A model generated the notes under the pieces. It was given only the letters and a program-made list of their open reading frames with translations, was not told the DNA's origin and searched no databases. A program made the position numbers and the translations under genes. From Claveliimonas monacensis (GTDB lineage: Bacteria > Bacillota > Clostridia > Lachnospirales > Lachnospiraceae), in contig NZ_JADCKL010000012.1 in assembly GCF_014982975.1 (NCBI RefSeq), positions 1 to 64,000 on the forward strand: a DNA stretch of 64,000 bases, in the 5' to 3' direction. Positions 15,983 through 25,033 of the stretch are shown here, in pieces (position 1 is the stretch's first letter; the number at the start of each line of letters is the position of its first letter).

Positions 15983-16375
15983 ATGTTCAAAAAAGGAGAA
16001 TACCTTTTCGCTTTTTTATCACTGGCTGAACTAATCTGCATCGGACTAGTGTGGATACATTATGACTGGATGCTGTATCTTCTGTCGGCATTAATTTTAT
16101 TTCAAATGGCCTATTCAGTATTTGTTCAAATCAAGAACCGGACAAAAACAAAAATCTGTCCGCTTTGCAGTATGCATATTGTGGTATGGTATAGAATCTG
16201 TCCCAATTGTGGATATATTTTTGAACCGGGCTGTAAAAAAGATGAACTTACAGATATGATTGAGGATGCTCTTGAAAAAGAGGAAATTCATGATTTTGAT
16301 GGAACTGAATACCCCGTAGACAGAGTAGAACAGATAGAGATGGAGGCTGTAGAAAACTATGTAAAAAGTCCATAA
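15983..16375 (+). CDS. Membrane protein with a zinc ribbon
   Basis: 130 residues. Two membrane helices (about 7-25 and 30-48) are followed by a four-cysteine zinc ribbon: CPLC near residue 58 and CPNCGY near residue 72. An acidic C-terminal tail follows. The GTG at 15977 is in the ribosome site, so the ATG at 15983 (GGAGGAG upstream) is chosen. It follows the peptidase and ends the operon. The function is unknown; a sensor or assembly role at the membrane would fit. Confidence 0.6.
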   Translation: MFKKGEYLFAFLSLAELICIGLVWIHYDWMLYLLSALILFQMAYSVFVQIKNRTKTKICPLCSMHIVVWYRICPNCGYIFEPGCKKDELTDMIEDALEKEEIHDFDGTEYPVDRVEQIEMEAVENYVKSP

Positions 16376-16397
16376 TTGAAAATATATGATAAAAGTA

Positions 16398-16426
16398 AGT
16401 TTTCGGAAAGTTTTTTTTGCTATAAT
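16398..16426 (+). promoter_or_regulatory. Promoter of the 16430 leader
   Basis: TATAAT at 16421-16426 is a good -10 box; the -35 region near 16398-16405 (TTTTCG) is poor. It precedes a structured leader that ends in a terminator. Confidence 0.45.
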
Positions 16427-16432
16427 GTCGAA

Positions 16433-16620
16433 ATGGTGACTTGGAACACATACAAAACCGGAAAATAAATCTCAGGTTTTGTGGCACTGCATGTAAGTCC
16501 CTTTTCTGGATTAAGTGCTGAGATTTAGAAAGGGTGATTCGCATGAGCAAAAGAGAAACTAAAGAAGAAAACAGAGGAATAAAAAGGCTGTTAGAAGACT
16601 CTCTAACGGTCTTTTTTTGT
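16433..16620 (+). ncRNA. Structured leader with terminator upstream of the sigma-like operon
   Basis: AAATCTCA (16467-16474) pairs with TGAGATTT (16519-16526), with GCACT/AGTGC nested inside. CCCTTTTCT near 16499-16507 could alternatively pair with AGAAAGGG (16527-16534), which sits where a ribosome site would be for a 27-codon frame (16543-16626). That frame runs through the terminator (CTGTTAGA with TCTAACGG, then T-run, about 16588-16617). The layout is that of an attenuator, where leader translation or an antiterminator controls the genes from 16727. No family is recognised. Confidence 0.5.
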
Positions 16621-16726
16621 AAATGAGTTTTATTTACATAGACAGTCTGATTTAAGACTGGCTCAGAATCGGGCTCCGCCTGGAAATTCTTGCTGCACTC
16701 AGACAAAAATTTCAGGAGGAAACCAG

Positions 16727-17170
16727 ATGAGAAAAGGTAAAAAAACTGTACAGGAGAACTTTAGTAATTATCTCTTACATGCAGTAGAAAATACGATTCG
16801 TACATATTGTAAAACAAAATATTTGATACTTGAAAATGAAGTATTATCTGAAAAGGACTTGGAAGAGTCATTGGAAGAACCGCAACAGCCTTTAGACGAA
16901 ACAGAAGTAATGGGGTGTGAATTTAAGGGGATCATAGAAATGGAGAAACTCCTTCATCAGATTACAGATAACCATCTTCTAAAAGCATTCTGCAGTCTCT
17001 CCAAGATGGGAAGAGAGGTTATGTGCCTTCGGATTCTTTATGAGAAGAGCTTTAAAGAAATTGGAGAAATTGAAGGAATTACGAAAAAAAAAGCAGAAGA
17101 CACCTATTATAATTCAATAAAAAAAGTACGTAAGATTGTGGGAGGAACCAAATATGAAAAGAGAAGATGA
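16727..17170 (+). CDS. Sigma-70 region 4-like regulator
   Basis: 147 residues. The N-terminal half is polar. The C-terminal part (MGREVMCLRILYEKSFKEIG, then ITKKKAEDTYYNSIKKVRK) is a helix-turn-helix of sigma region 4 type. It has AGGAGG before the ATG. The stop lies inside the next gene, so it is coupled to the Tn916 Orf7-like protein. Such pairs act in transfer-gene regulation in Tn916-like elements. Confidence 0.65.
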   Translation: MRKGKKTVQENFSNYLLHAVENTIRTYCKTKYLILENEVLSEKDLEESLEEPQQPLDETEVMGCEFKGIIEMEKLLHQITDNHLLKAFCSLSKMGREVMCLRILYEKSFKEIGEIEGITKKKAEDTYYNSIKKVRKIVGGTKYEKRR

Positions 17171-17393
17171 ATTTGAGAGAATTTTGCGTAGAGCACAAAT
17201 GGCAGATAAAAATGCGATGGTAAAGATTGTAGAAATGTATCGTCCGTTATTGGTAAGCCATGCTAAAATTAGAGGAAAATTTGAAGAAGACTTATATCAG
17301 GAACTGGTTTATACGACTTTAAAATGCATTTTTAAGTTTCCGTTGGAAAAGGCAAAGAGAGAATCCACGGTCGCTGCGCTATATTCTGTATAG
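17154..17393 (+). CDS. Tn916 Orf7-like helix-turn-helix protein
   Basis: A 79-residue protein of the conserved conjugative-transposon HTH family (often annotated HTH_16). It has KREDEFERILRRAQMADKNA at the N-terminus, a central YRPLLVSHAKIRGKFEEDLY block and a C-terminal FPLEKAK. The sequence resembles sigma region 2. It starts with ATG at 17154 after GGAGGAA, inside the preceding gene. It ends with a short divergent tail. In Tn916 the homologue controls transfer-gene transcription. Confidence 0.7.
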   Translation: MKREDEFERILRRAQMADKNAMVKIVEMYRPLLVSHAKIRGKFEEDLYQELVYTTLKCIFKFPLEKAKRESTVAALYSV

Positions 17394-17485
17394 ACTTGCG
17401 TAAGACAGGGCTGAAAGATATAATGAGTAATGAAACAGAGAACAAATAGAAATGTTACCATAAAAAACAAGCGAGGGAAATGAAG

Positions 17486-17677
17486 ATGGATGAGAAAAAT
17501 TACAAAGCTATTGTTGAGTACTTGGAAAATTCTTATAGCGGAGCAAAGATGATGGATGACTTTGAGTGTATGTGTCGTTTGACACGTGCAATTGCTGCTT
17601 TTAAAGCAGATCCGGAACAGGAAATTTTTTCTGAAGAGTTCAAAGAACAGTATTACAGTGATCAAGTGAAACTGTGA
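17486..17677 (+). CDS. Hypothetical small protein (63 aa)
   Basis: An acidic, helical protein starting MDEKNYKAIVEYLENSY. The GAGGG at 17472 suits the ATG at 17486 better than the ATG at 17480. It lies after the regulators and before a promoter-leader cassette. No family is recognised. Confidence 0.5.
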   Translation: MDEKNYKAIVEYLENSYSGAKMMDDFECMCRLTRAIAAFKADPEQEIFSEEFKEQYYSDQVKL

Positions 17678-17717
17678 AAAGAAGATGTGTATTCTTAAAC
17701 TGTCAGAAGATACCCTG

Positions 17718-17746
17718 TTGACAAAAAAGACCTCTTTTTTTATGAT
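17718..17746 (+). promoter_or_regulatory. Sigma-70 type promoter
   Basis: TTGACA at 17718-17723 and TATGAT at 17741-17746 are 17 bases apart. It drives the leader at 17753-17900. Confidence 0.65.
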
Positions 17747-17752
17747 ATAAGT

Positions 17753-17900
17753 GACACATTTTATAACTGCAGGTTCACAGTGCCAGTTATTAGAATTTTA
17801 TTCCAACGGAGCAGTTGGAAGTTAATTTTGGCAGAAATATTGCATTTTTTAAAAGCAGAAAGACATTGATTATTTTGGTAAAAGTAATCAGTGTTTTTTT
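17753..17900 (+). ncRNA. Candidate small RNA or leader with terminator
   Basis: About 150 bases with no usable frame. It has the perfect hairpin TTCCAAC-GGAGCA-GTTGGAA (17801-17820) and ends in a terminator (ACATTGATTA with TAATCAGTGT, 17863-17894, then T-run). Its plan matches the candidate at 3408-3536: TTGACA promoter, a TTCCA/TGGAA hairpin, and an ATTGATT/AATCAGT-type terminator. It lies directly before the gene at 17951, so it could be an attenuating leader instead of a free small RNA. Confidence 0.55.
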
Positions 17901-17950
17901 GTTTAAGTAAAAATTGTGTCAAGTAAAAATATCGAAAAGGAGGAACAAGG

Positions 17951-18199
17951 ATGAAAAAAATGAAATGCGAAAAAGCAGAGAAAATTAAACGTATGATTTT
18001 TACATACGGGTCAGTGTTATTCCCAATTGCTACAGGGCAGCCGGTAAGTTATTACAGAAAAGGAAGATGGCATAAAACAGAGAAAGTGCAACGGATCATT
18101 CGTTCAGACGAGGAGCGTATTGTTGTGGAAACGAAAAGTTTCGTTTACAGTATTCAGTTCCAGCAGGAAGAAGCTGCCTCTGCAATAGCTGCAGCATAA
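17951..18199 (+). CDS. Hypothetical small protein (82 aa)
   Basis: A basic protein with a beta-rich middle (TGQPVSYYRKGRWHKTEKVQ and FVYSIQF strands) and an Ala-rich end. AAAGGAGG precedes the ATG. It is the first gene after the leader at 17753-17900. No family is recognised. Confidence 0.55.
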   Translation: MKKMKCEKAEKIKRMIFTYGSVLFPIATGQPVSYYRKGRWHKTEKVQRIIRSDEERIVVETKSFVYSIQFQQEEAASAIAAA

Positions 18200-18221
18200 G
18201 AGGAATTACTTTAATTAGGAA

Positions 18222-18257
18222 AATCGGCAGAAAGAGATAAGACTCTTTCTGTCGATT
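18222..18257 (+). repeat. Long hairpin just upstream of the DUF6927-like gene
   Basis: AATCGGCAGAAAGAG (18222-18236) pairs with CTCTTTCTGTCGATT (18243-18257) with one G-U and a six-base loop. It is not followed by a T-run and sits directly before the ribosome site at 18258. It may stabilise mRNA or end the transcript from upstream. Confidence 0.6.
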
Positions 18258-18273
18258 GAAAGGAGTTGAAAGT

Positions 18274-18888
18274 ATGGGATGGATATCTTATCACGTGAAT
18301 ACTTATACAAAAAATGGAAAACAGGTCTTTGACAGAAAGAAGGAATGTGATGCGGAACTTACAAGAGGTATGGAAAAAGACAGTAAGATTTTAAAATCTG
18401 CTATGGTTGGAAGTACATATTATGCTGCGGTGCAGTCGATGAAACCAGATGGCTCTTGTCAGGTATGGGCTGCTATTTTTCGAACATGTTTCGACAGTAA
18501 TTCGGAGGAAAACTTTTCATATAAGCCTATGGATGAGACGGTGGGGCCAGGAATACAATATTGTAAATGCCCCATATCTATATTGGAATTACTGACAGAA
18601 ACATCAAATAAGTATGCACTTGATTGGAGAAACTCATGCAGGAAGTATCATGAAGCTCTAAAAACTAGAGCAAAGTTACGAAAATATCCGATAGGATCAA
18701 AGATAACATTCATAAATCAGCAAAAATTCATGGATGATATAGTGCGAGTAGGAGAAAGAGTATGTTTAGTTAAATGCCCGGGAATAAATGGCAGGCCCGC
18801 ATACTGGAGCAATGGGGCATATCGATGGAGAGTGAGGTTTATCCCGGGAGATTACGAACTTATTGAAAAGAGGGGAGAAGATAAGTGA
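18274..18888 (+). CDS. DUF6927-like protein, first of a pair
   Basis: 204 residues starting MGWISYHVNTYTKNGKQVFD. The order of features (a short basic start, then KKECDAEL, MVGSTYYAAV, the ending CPISILELL, and the W-R-C-K stretch WRNSCRKYH) matches what I recall of DUF6927 proteins of gut Firmicute mobile elements. Their role is unknown. AAAGGAG precedes the ATG. The next gene starts inside its last codons. Confidence 0.6.
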   Translation: MGWISYHVNTYTKNGKQVFDRKKECDAELTRGMEKDSKILKSAMVGSTYYAAVQSMKPDGSCQVWAAIFRTCFDSNSEENFSYKPMDETVGPGIQYCKCPISILELLTETSNKYALDWRNSCRKYHEALKTRAKLRKYPIGSKITFINQQKFMDDIVRVGERVCLVKCPGINGRPAYWSNGAYRWRVRFIPGDYELIEKRGEDK

Positions 18889-19445
18889 GCTGGATCTGTT
18901 TTCAAATAGAATTACCTCATAACAAAAATCAGTGGGGAAAGAAGATTAAAGAAGAGTGTGACCGGATGCTGACCCAACAGGTACATGAAGATAATGGTCT
19001 TTTGCGTCCTGCTATGGAGATTGTCCAATCCTGTATTCATAAAGACATCTATTATGCTGCCGTAAGAACGATATCTTTGTCAGGAAAATGCCGCATTAAG
19101 GCGGCTGTTTTTAAGATCAAGATTCATGAGAATAGGGTTTACAATCTGCTTTGTGATGAAAAATATGAAGATGAACTTCCGCAGGAGCAGGAGTGCCCGC
19201 TAGCGATTCTTCGGCTTTTAAGCGATACAAAATCTGAAAAAGCATTAGAATGGCGGAAAAAATGTTATGCCTTTCATGGTATATTAAAAGAAGAGCAGGG
19301 TAGAAAAAAGGAGAACATATTCCCATTTCAAAAAAAGCCACAGTACGGCAAACGAGTCCACGGATTGAAAAAAGGGGATTCGAAAAACAATTTATATAAG
19401 CAAAGATCGAAGTATAAAATTGCCAAAGGCTGTCATGTAATCTGA
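18885..19445 (+). CDS. DUF6927-like protein, second of a pair
   Basis: 186 residues from a GTG that overlaps the preceding stop. It shares the family plan with its neighbour: an EECDRML segment, then DIYYAAVRT, CPLAILRLLSD and the WRKKCYAFH motif. The C-terminus is basic and different. The pair looks like an old tandem duplication. The function is unknown; both are probably cytosolic. Confidence 0.55.
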   Translation: MSWICFQIELPHNKNQWGKKIKEECDRMLTQQVHEDNGLLRPAMEIVQSCIHKDIYYAAVRTISLSGKCRIKAAVFKIKIHENRVYNLLCDEKYEDELPQEQECPLAILRLLSDTKSEKALEWRKKCYAFHGILKEEQGRKKENIFPFQKKPQYGKRVHGLKKGDSKNNLYKQRSKYKIAKGCHVI

Positions 19446-19587
19446 TTTTCATATTTTAGGCTTTCAAAGCCATTCATCAGAAGAGAAGCGGTGGAATTTG
19501 ACAAGTATTCTCCGCTTCTTTTTCTTTATAATTTTCTCTGCGATAAAATTACTACAAAAATGCGATTAAATTGCGGCTGTAATGAAA

Positions 19588-19616
19588 TTGACAGACGATT
19601 TCAATCAGTATAGAAT
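19588..19616 (+). promoter_or_regulatory. Promoter before the transfer module
   Basis: TTGACA at 19588-19593 and TAGAAT at 19611-19616 with 17-base spacing. It precedes the leader at 19623-19712 and the VirB2-like gene. Confidence 0.6.
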
Positions 19617-19622
19617 GATATC

Positions 19623-19712
19623 GTAAAGTTTTGTGCATGCGGAACGTATGCATGGAGAGCCGCAAAACCTTATAATAAAGCAAAGCGAACAGTCCGAAAG
19701 GGCTGTTTTTTT
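19623..19712 (+). ncRNA. Structured leader with terminator before the VirB genes
   Basis: The first domain nests AAGTTTTG/CAAAACCTT around TGCATGCG-GAA-CGTATGCA. The second is the terminator ACAGTCC-GAAA-GGGCTGT (19689-19706) followed by T-rich sequence, with an outer AAAGCA/TGCTTT pairing that encloses the T-run. The region before the S1-domain gene (34067-34106) has the same construction. Both probably allow regulated readthrough into the following operon. 19446-19587 shows nothing else. Confidence 0.55.
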
Positions 19713-19745
19713 GTGCTTTAAATAATGAAGGAAGGAGGCTGGTGC

Positions 19746-20153
19746 TTGTTTAAGCTGATACGACAACTTCATAAGGGAACGGGAAACCAATTGGGGAATC
19801 CATCTGCAGGTAAGATGACAGAATGGATTCCCCAGTTTATGTTTATTTGTTTTCTCGTAGCGGGACTTACAGCATTTATGATTCAGCCTGTATTTGCCGA
19901 AGATATTTTTACAATGGCAAAAGATGCAATGCAGAAAGTCTATAATGATGTAATCGGTATTGCGACAGTTGCTGCGGTGGTATGCTCTGCGGTCTGCCTG
20001 TTTTTAATGAATTTTTCTAAATCCGGCAGGACCGTGGACGAATCGCGGATCTGGCTAAAGCGGATCATTATCTGCTGGGCGGTTCTGATGGCTTTGGGTG
20101 CGATTGTAAATTACATGGAAGAATTGGTTCCAAAGCAGGAATTTACATCTTAA
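19746..20153 (+). CDS. VirB2/TrbC-like pilin of the conjugation system
   Basis: 135 residues. There are three hydrophobic stretches (about 30-50, 75-95, 110-125): a leader-like one ending MIQPVFAEDIF, then two membrane helices. The size and order fit VirB2-like pilins of Gram-positive type IV systems. The first good start is TTG at 19746, with AAGGAGG seven bases upstream. It is placed ahead of VirB6, as in Tn1549-type elements. Confidence 0.6.
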   Translation: MFKLIRQLHKGTGNQLGNPSAGKMTEWIPQFMFICFLVAGLTAFMIQPVFAEDIFTMAKDAMQKVYNDVIGIATVAAVVCSAVCLFLMNFSKSGRTVDESRIWLKRIIICWAVLMALGAIVNYMEELVPKQEFTS

Positions 20154-20218
20154 TCATTATTAAAATCAGGAAAAAGCCGGCGCTCTCCCGGTCAGTGAAA
20201 GGAGGTATATGACGGCAG

Positions 20219-22183
20219 TTGAGCTGGCTGATAGAGCTATTAATTGAAGGAATCCGAGAAGTTTGTTCACAGTTTCTGGTTGACATGATGGATCTGTTGA
20301 CCAATATGTTTACGGAATTGGTTTCTTGCGATTTAAGCCTGTTTGAAGATCTGTTTGGTGTGGTAAAAGATTTGTATGAAAATGCAATCCTGCCACTTGG
20401 CGTAGCAATCTTGCTATTAATCCTGGTATGGCAGTTATTTAAAGCAATGTTTGGAAGAGGTACAGCAGAAGACCCTGTGGAATTGGTCTGCCGGAGCTGT
20501 ATCTGCCTTTTTTTTGTAATCTTTGCCAGACCGCTTGCAAATTATATTTTGAGTGTTGCAGGGACCCCGTATCAGTGGGTAGCCGGAACAGAAATTGAAG
20601 TAGAGAGTTTCTCGGATTTTGTAAACGCTTTGGATGTTCTTTCTGCGGGGCTTGGAATTAACACATTGAGTATTACGATCTTAATGCTGATCATGCAGTT
20701 TGTAGTTGCATGGAACTATTTCAAAATGTTGTTCATTATAGCGGAACGGTATGTACTTCTCGGTGTGTTCTCTTATACTTCCCCGCTTGCTTTTGCGACC
20801 GGCGGTTCCAAAGCGACAAATAACATTCTTGCATCATGGGCTAAGATGTTTGGTGGTCAGGTTGTTTTGATCATTATGAATGCATGGTGCATGAAGATGT
20901 TTTTAAGCGGCTACGGTAATCTGATGGCAACCGGGTTAGGATTTACACAGTTTTTCATTGCTACCTTGTGTCTGATCGGATTTTGTAAGATCGCATATAA
21001 GCTGGACTCCTATATGGCAGCACTCGGGGTCAATTTAGGAAGGCCTTCCAATGGAATTGGAGCAATGGGCCTTATGATGGCTGCGAGTCGATTATTCTCC
21101 CATACTTCAGGATCATTTAGTGGCATGGGAAGTTCTTCGACAGAAAACGGAACTTCTTCAAATAACGGAGAAGGAGATGTCAATATGGCAGGAGGAAATG
21201 GCCCGATACCTATGAGTCCTGGCGGTGTGGAACCGGAAGAAATGAACCAATCACCAGTGCAGGAAACAGAGGCAGAAAGTACGGAAGCCTTTACAGCAGA
21301 TGCAGGATATGATGAACCAGATAGCCAGGATGATGTTTTGGAAGAGATGGGGGCAGCTCCGGAAATGGATCAGCCTGAAGTAAATACTGCAGGAGCAGAT
21401 GCATTCTTTGAAAGTGGTGGAGATCAAACGATACAGTCCGATGAAGAAGGCAATCCTGTGCCAGGTGATGGAAAAGATACGATGTTTGCGGATGCCGGTA
21501 TGATAGAAAACGATGAAGAAACAGCAGGGAACTTTGCAGGTACTGTGGAGGATGAGTCAGAACAGGGAACCGCTTACGCAGAGAATGTGGAAGACAATGA
21601 ACCGATTCCTATGGGTGAAGGAAATGAAGAGTGGACAGGCCAGACGATGGAGAACGGAGAAGGAGTACCGGATTATCCGCGGGAAGATGAAGAAATGGAA
21701 ATTCCTGGAATGGATCTCGATTCTGGAGGAATGACGGAAAAGGATATGGATCTCGAGGGTGTTACCAGCGGCAGTGCTGGCAGCGGACTTTCTGAAGGAG
21801 AGTACATTTCCGGAAACAGCACTCAAGACCTTCATTCAAGTGGACCAGGCATCCTCAATGAGATCGGAGAAAGCACCGTATCTGAAACGGTCTTTTCTGA
21901 AACAACGAATCCGGATATGGAAGTATCTGGACGTATACAGGAGCATAGCGATAGTGATACGCTTTCTTCCCGTGAGGCAGGGAAGGGTGAAATTCATGGA
22001 AAGGATTTTCGCCGGGATGAGTTTTTAAGAGAAGGATCACCACTCACAGAGCAAGATTTCAAGGAAATGGGAGGTATCCCGTCATCTGAAAAATATCAGG
22101 AACATTTTACTGACGATTTCCATACTGTTCCGAGATCCAGAAGAGATATTCGCCGTAGACGAAAAGACGATACAGAGTATTGA
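20219..22183 (+). CDS. VirB6/TrbL-like conjugation channel protein
   Basis: 654 residues in two parts. Residues 1-300 contain eight or so membrane helices with conserved blocks (AILLLILVWQLFKAMFGRG, FSYTSPLAFATGGSKATN, KMFGGQVVLIIMNAWC) of the VirB6-like family in Tn1549-type elements. Residues 310-654 are an acidic, Gly/Glu/Ser-rich hydrophilic tail. The start is a TTG; AGGAGG lies 13 bases upstream, slightly far, and a short ATG frame overlaps at 20210. The product forms part of the inner channel of the mating apparatus. The tail may interact with other subunits. Confidence 0.8.
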   Translation: MSWLIELLIEGIREVCSQFLVDMMDLLTNMFTELVSCDLSLFEDLFGVVKDLYENAILPLGVAILLLILVWQLFKAMFGRGTAEDPVELVCRSCICLFFVIFARPLANYILSVAGTPYQWVAGTEIEVESFSDFVNALDVLSAGLGINTLSITILMLIMQFVVAWNYFKMLFIIAERYVLLGVFSYTSPLAFATGGSKATNNILASWAKMFGGQVVLIIMNAWCMKMFLSGYGNLMATGLGFTQFFIATLCLIGFCKIAYKLDSYMAALGVNLGRPSNGIGAMGLMMAASRLFSHTSGSFSGMGSSSTENGTSSNNGEGDVNMAGGNGPIPMSPGGVEPEEMNQSPVQETEAESTEAFTADAGYDEPDSQDDVLEEMGAAPEMDQPEVNTAGADAFFESGGDQTIQSDEEGNPVPGDGKDTMFADAGMIENDEETAGNFAGTVEDESEQGTAYAENVEDNEPIPMGEGNEEWTGQTMENGEGVPDYPREDEEMEIPGMDLDSGGMTEKDMDLEGVTSGSAGSGLSEGEYISGNSTQDLHSSGPGILNEIGESTVSETVFSETTNPDMEVSGRIQEHSDSDTLSSREAGKGEIHGKDFRRDEFLREGSPLTEQDFKEMGGIPSSEKYQEHFTDDFHTVPRSRRDIRRRRKDDTEY

Positions 22184-22199
22184 CGGGAGGTGAATCTGG

Positions 22200-24251
22200 A
22201 TGCAGGAGGATAAACAGAATGGCTCTGTTGCAGACGGGGCAGCCAGTGCAGCTCATGGTGCACAGGCCGCATACTCTGTGATTTCAGCCGCAAAGGCTGG
22301 TAGTGCCGCCGCAGGAGCGGCAATAGGAACAGCAACGGCAGGCCCTCTAGGAACAGTTGTGGGTTTCCTAGTGACAACGAAGACTTTTTGGAAGGTGTTA
22401 GGAAGTGTTTTTGCCGCAATCCTTTTATTCATTTTCATTATCGTCAATTTTATCGGAATCCTTTTATCCTACTTAGGTTTCATGGATGCAGATTCTTTTG
22501 CAAATCAGGCTCAGTCGGAAGAGTTGAACAGCATGAGAAGCCGGATTGAATTAATCCTTGAAGAAGAGACATACCGCAATGAAATCCTTTCGATCATCTC
22601 TCAGGAAAGGGAAAGAAAGCTACAGGAAATAGAGGCAGATTGGAGTGCGAATTATGCGGATTATACACTGGAGATTGTGGATGAATACGAAACAAAACTT
22701 AAAGATAATCTTGCATATTATCTTGCTATCTTCCTTTTGGAGCAGTGGGATGAGAGTACTCAGAGATCGTTCTTGGGATATTCGGGAAGCTTAGATGCTA
22801 ATCTGCAGACAGATCTGACAAGTACGTATGATGCCTATTTTGAGGAGGCTGCAAATACATATAATGTCCCCGTGGCACTTTTACTTGCAATGGGACAAGT
22901 AGAATCTGGTTTTAATCCGAATGTGGTGTCTTCGGCCGGGGCGATTGGCATTATGCAGTTGATGCCGGGAACTGCAGCGTCGCTCGGAGTAGATGATCCT
23001 TATGATCCAAGGCAGAATATTATGGGCGGCGCAAAGTATGTTTCTCAATTGATCGAGCAGTTTCAAGATTTTCCGAATGCATTGGAACTGGTAATCGCCG
23101 GCTATAATGCAGGTCCGCAGGCCGTTGTAAATGCAGGCTATCAGGTTCCTGCTTATAAAGAGACACAGAATCATGTCCAAAAAGTGATGGGGTATTTAAC
23201 AGTATCAAATCTGGATACAGACGGAGATGGGCAGGATACGGAAAATCTGGATAACTCTTATGCTCTGCTAAAAACAGCGGTGCAGGAGAATGTAGGCAGT
23301 TTCTTTTCGTGGTCTAATACAGGGGTTGAGGAAACGACACAGAAGCAGACAGTATATTATCTAAATACAGAAAACGGAAGAACAGAAATCTCAAAGGATA
23401 CTTATGATGAATTAAAAGAGAGCGGTCAGAATGCTATTTCGGAAGAGAAGGACATCGAAGTTAAGCGTGTGGAATATACATTGGCACTGTTGCTTAATTC
23501 GCAGCTATCGGGTACTGCGTCAGGGTATGAATACAAATATGTTCTTGATCAGCCCACTTTTGAACTCGTTCTCCGTGTCCTGCAGGTTATGCAGGATGGA
23601 GTAGACGCTCTGAGAGATGCGTTTTTCTCACTGTTTTCCTGGACTGATTTTGTGACAGGAGGAAATATTGAGGATTCCTATGTCGGGAATATTGACGTTA
23701 CAGGTGATGTGATACATTACGATACGGTCGGGAAAGGTGTAAAGGAGGTCGTGTATTTTAATCAGTTGGAAGAACCGTGGGCAAGCCTTCCGTATGCAAG
23801 CAGTACAATCGAAGACTCGGGATGCGGGCCTACATCCATGGCAATTGTGATCTCAACTCTTACTGGAAATAATGTGACCCCGGAAATGACAAAATCCTTT
23901 GCAGAGAATAACGGGGAATATGTACCGGGACAGGGAACCAGCCATTCATTTATCGGTAATGCTGCAGCCCACTGGGGATTAACTTGTGAACGTGTCGGAA
24001 AGGATCGGATGGACGATGTGGTACAGGCGTTAAAAGAGGGCAAAATGGTCGTAGAAATCTGTGAAGCCTATACAATCACTGGCGGGAGCAGCGGACACTT
24101 TATCGTTTTGACCGGAGTGACCCGTGATGGTTATATCACGATTGCTGATTGCGCCAGCAGAGAAAGGACCGGCAAGGTTTATAGTGTGGAAACAATCAAA
24201 AGCTATGGCCGGGATCTGTCTGCCGGCGCTTTCTGGATTATTGGAAAGTAG
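22200..24251 (+). CDS. Bifunctional cell-wall hydrolase of the mating system (VirB1-like)
   Basis: 683 residues. An Ala-rich N-terminus is followed by a membrane helix (about 65-90). A lytic transglycosylase domain (about 220-330) has LLAMGQVESGFNP with the catalytic Glu and SSAGAIGIMQLMPGT. The C-terminal C39-like peptidase domain (about 535-683) has DSGCGPTSMAI with the catalytic Cys, GHFIVLTGV with His and IADCAS. It opens the peptidoglycan for the conjugation channel. GGGAGGTGA precedes the ATG. Confidence 0.85.
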   Translation: MQEDKQNGSVADGAASAAHGAQAAYSVISAAKAGSAAAGAAIGTATAGPLGTVVGFLVTTKTFWKVLGSVFAAILLFIFIIVNFIGILLSYLGFMDADSFANQAQSEELNSMRSRIELILEEETYRNEILSIISQERERKLQEIEADWSANYADYTLEIVDEYETKLKDNLAYYLAIFLLEQWDESTQRSFLGYSGSLDANLQTDLTSTYDAYFEEAANTYNVPVALLLAMGQVESGFNPNVVSSAGAIGIMQLMPGTAASLGVDDPYDPRQNIMGGAKYVSQLIEQFQDFPNALELVIAGYNAGPQAVVNAGYQVPAYKETQNHVQKVMGYLTVSNLDTDGDGQDTENLDNSYALLKTAVQENVGSFFSWSNTGVEETTQKQTVYYLNTENGRTEISKDTYDELKESGQNAISEEKDIEVKRVEYTLALLLNSQLSGTASGYEYKYVLDQPTFELVLRVLQVMQDGVDALRDAFFSLFSWTDFVTGGNIEDSYVGNIDVTGDVIHYDTVGKGVKEVVYFNQLEEPWASLPYASSTIEDSGCGPTSMAIVISTLTGNNVTPEMTKSFAENNGEYVPGQGTSHSFIGNAAAHWGLTCERVGKDRMDDVVQALKEGKMVVEICEAYTITGGSSGHFIVLTGVTRDGYITIADCASRERTGKVYSVETIKSYGRDLSAGAFWIIGK

Positions 24252-25013
24252 GTGAAAAATATAATAGTGAAAAAAATCACAGCGATACTCTTGCTTGTTT
24301 GCGCCTTATTCGTTTTGACCGGTGCTTCTGTATTGGCGGAAGATGAACCCTCTGACCTGCCTGTAATTACCCAGTGGGATCAGGGAAAGGGATATGATGC
24401 TTCGGGGAGTATGCTGAAGGATACGTGGGCCCTTGATTCCGTAAATGTAGACGGAAAATATGTTTTGTTTGGTGCAGATGGAGAAGTACTTCAGAAAGCA
24501 GATAAATGGCAGGAGAGAAACGAAACAGAGGAAAACTATTCGATTACGGACCAGAGTACAGGAATCATAGCGGTGCGGTGCAGTACTTTCCCGGATTTTA
24601 CGGGGATTGTAGAAGGTGTCCTTGAAGAAGAAGCAGGAACCCGCTATTCTTTTGAACTTGATCAGGAGAATGGATATAGCAGGAATGTGTCGGTCAGTGC
24701 CGGGAGTTATCGGCTTTTGCTCACGGCGTATGATGATAAATTTTATTATCAAACTAATTCTCAGGAAGAAGCGGTTGAGATACAAGGAGAAGGGTTTGAG
24801 ATTGTAAATCTGCAGGTGACTCAGGAAACTACGGGAACTGTGAGTGTCCAGGAAGGAAATGAGCGTAAAAACAATGTTCTTTCCAATGAGGTGCAGAGCC
24901 AGAGGGTATCGGAAGATGAACTGGAAAAAATGGGTGCATTTTTGCTAATCACCGTTCTTATTTGCATAGCGGGCTACGGAATTTATCGGAAAAGAAAGAA
25001 GACATATACTTGA
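24252..25013 (+). CDS. Secreted membrane-anchored protein of the transfer operon
   Basis: 253 residues if started at GTG 24252; a second GTG at 24267 has AGGTGA 11 bases upstream and may be the true start. It has a signal peptide (TAILLLVCALFVLTGASVLA), an extracellular beta-rich domain, and a C-terminal membrane helix (AFLLITVLICIAGYGIY) with a basic tail. There is no LPxTG motif. It begins one base after the hydrolase stop. It may be a surface component of the mating machinery. Confidence 0.65.
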   Translation: MKNIIVKKITAILLLVCALFVLTGASVLAEDEPSDLPVITQWDQGKGYDASGSMLKDTWALDSVNVDGKYVLFGADGEVLQKADKWQERNETEENYSITDQSTGIIAVRCSTFPDFTGIVEGVLEEEAGTRYSFELDQENGYSRNVSVSAGSYRLLLTAYDDKFYYQTNSQEEAVEIQGEGFEIVNLQVTQETTGTVSVQEGNERKNNVLSNEVQSQRVSEDELEKMGAFLLITVLICIAGYGIYRKRKKTYT

Positions 25014-25033
25014 TTTTTGAAAGGGGGCATGAG

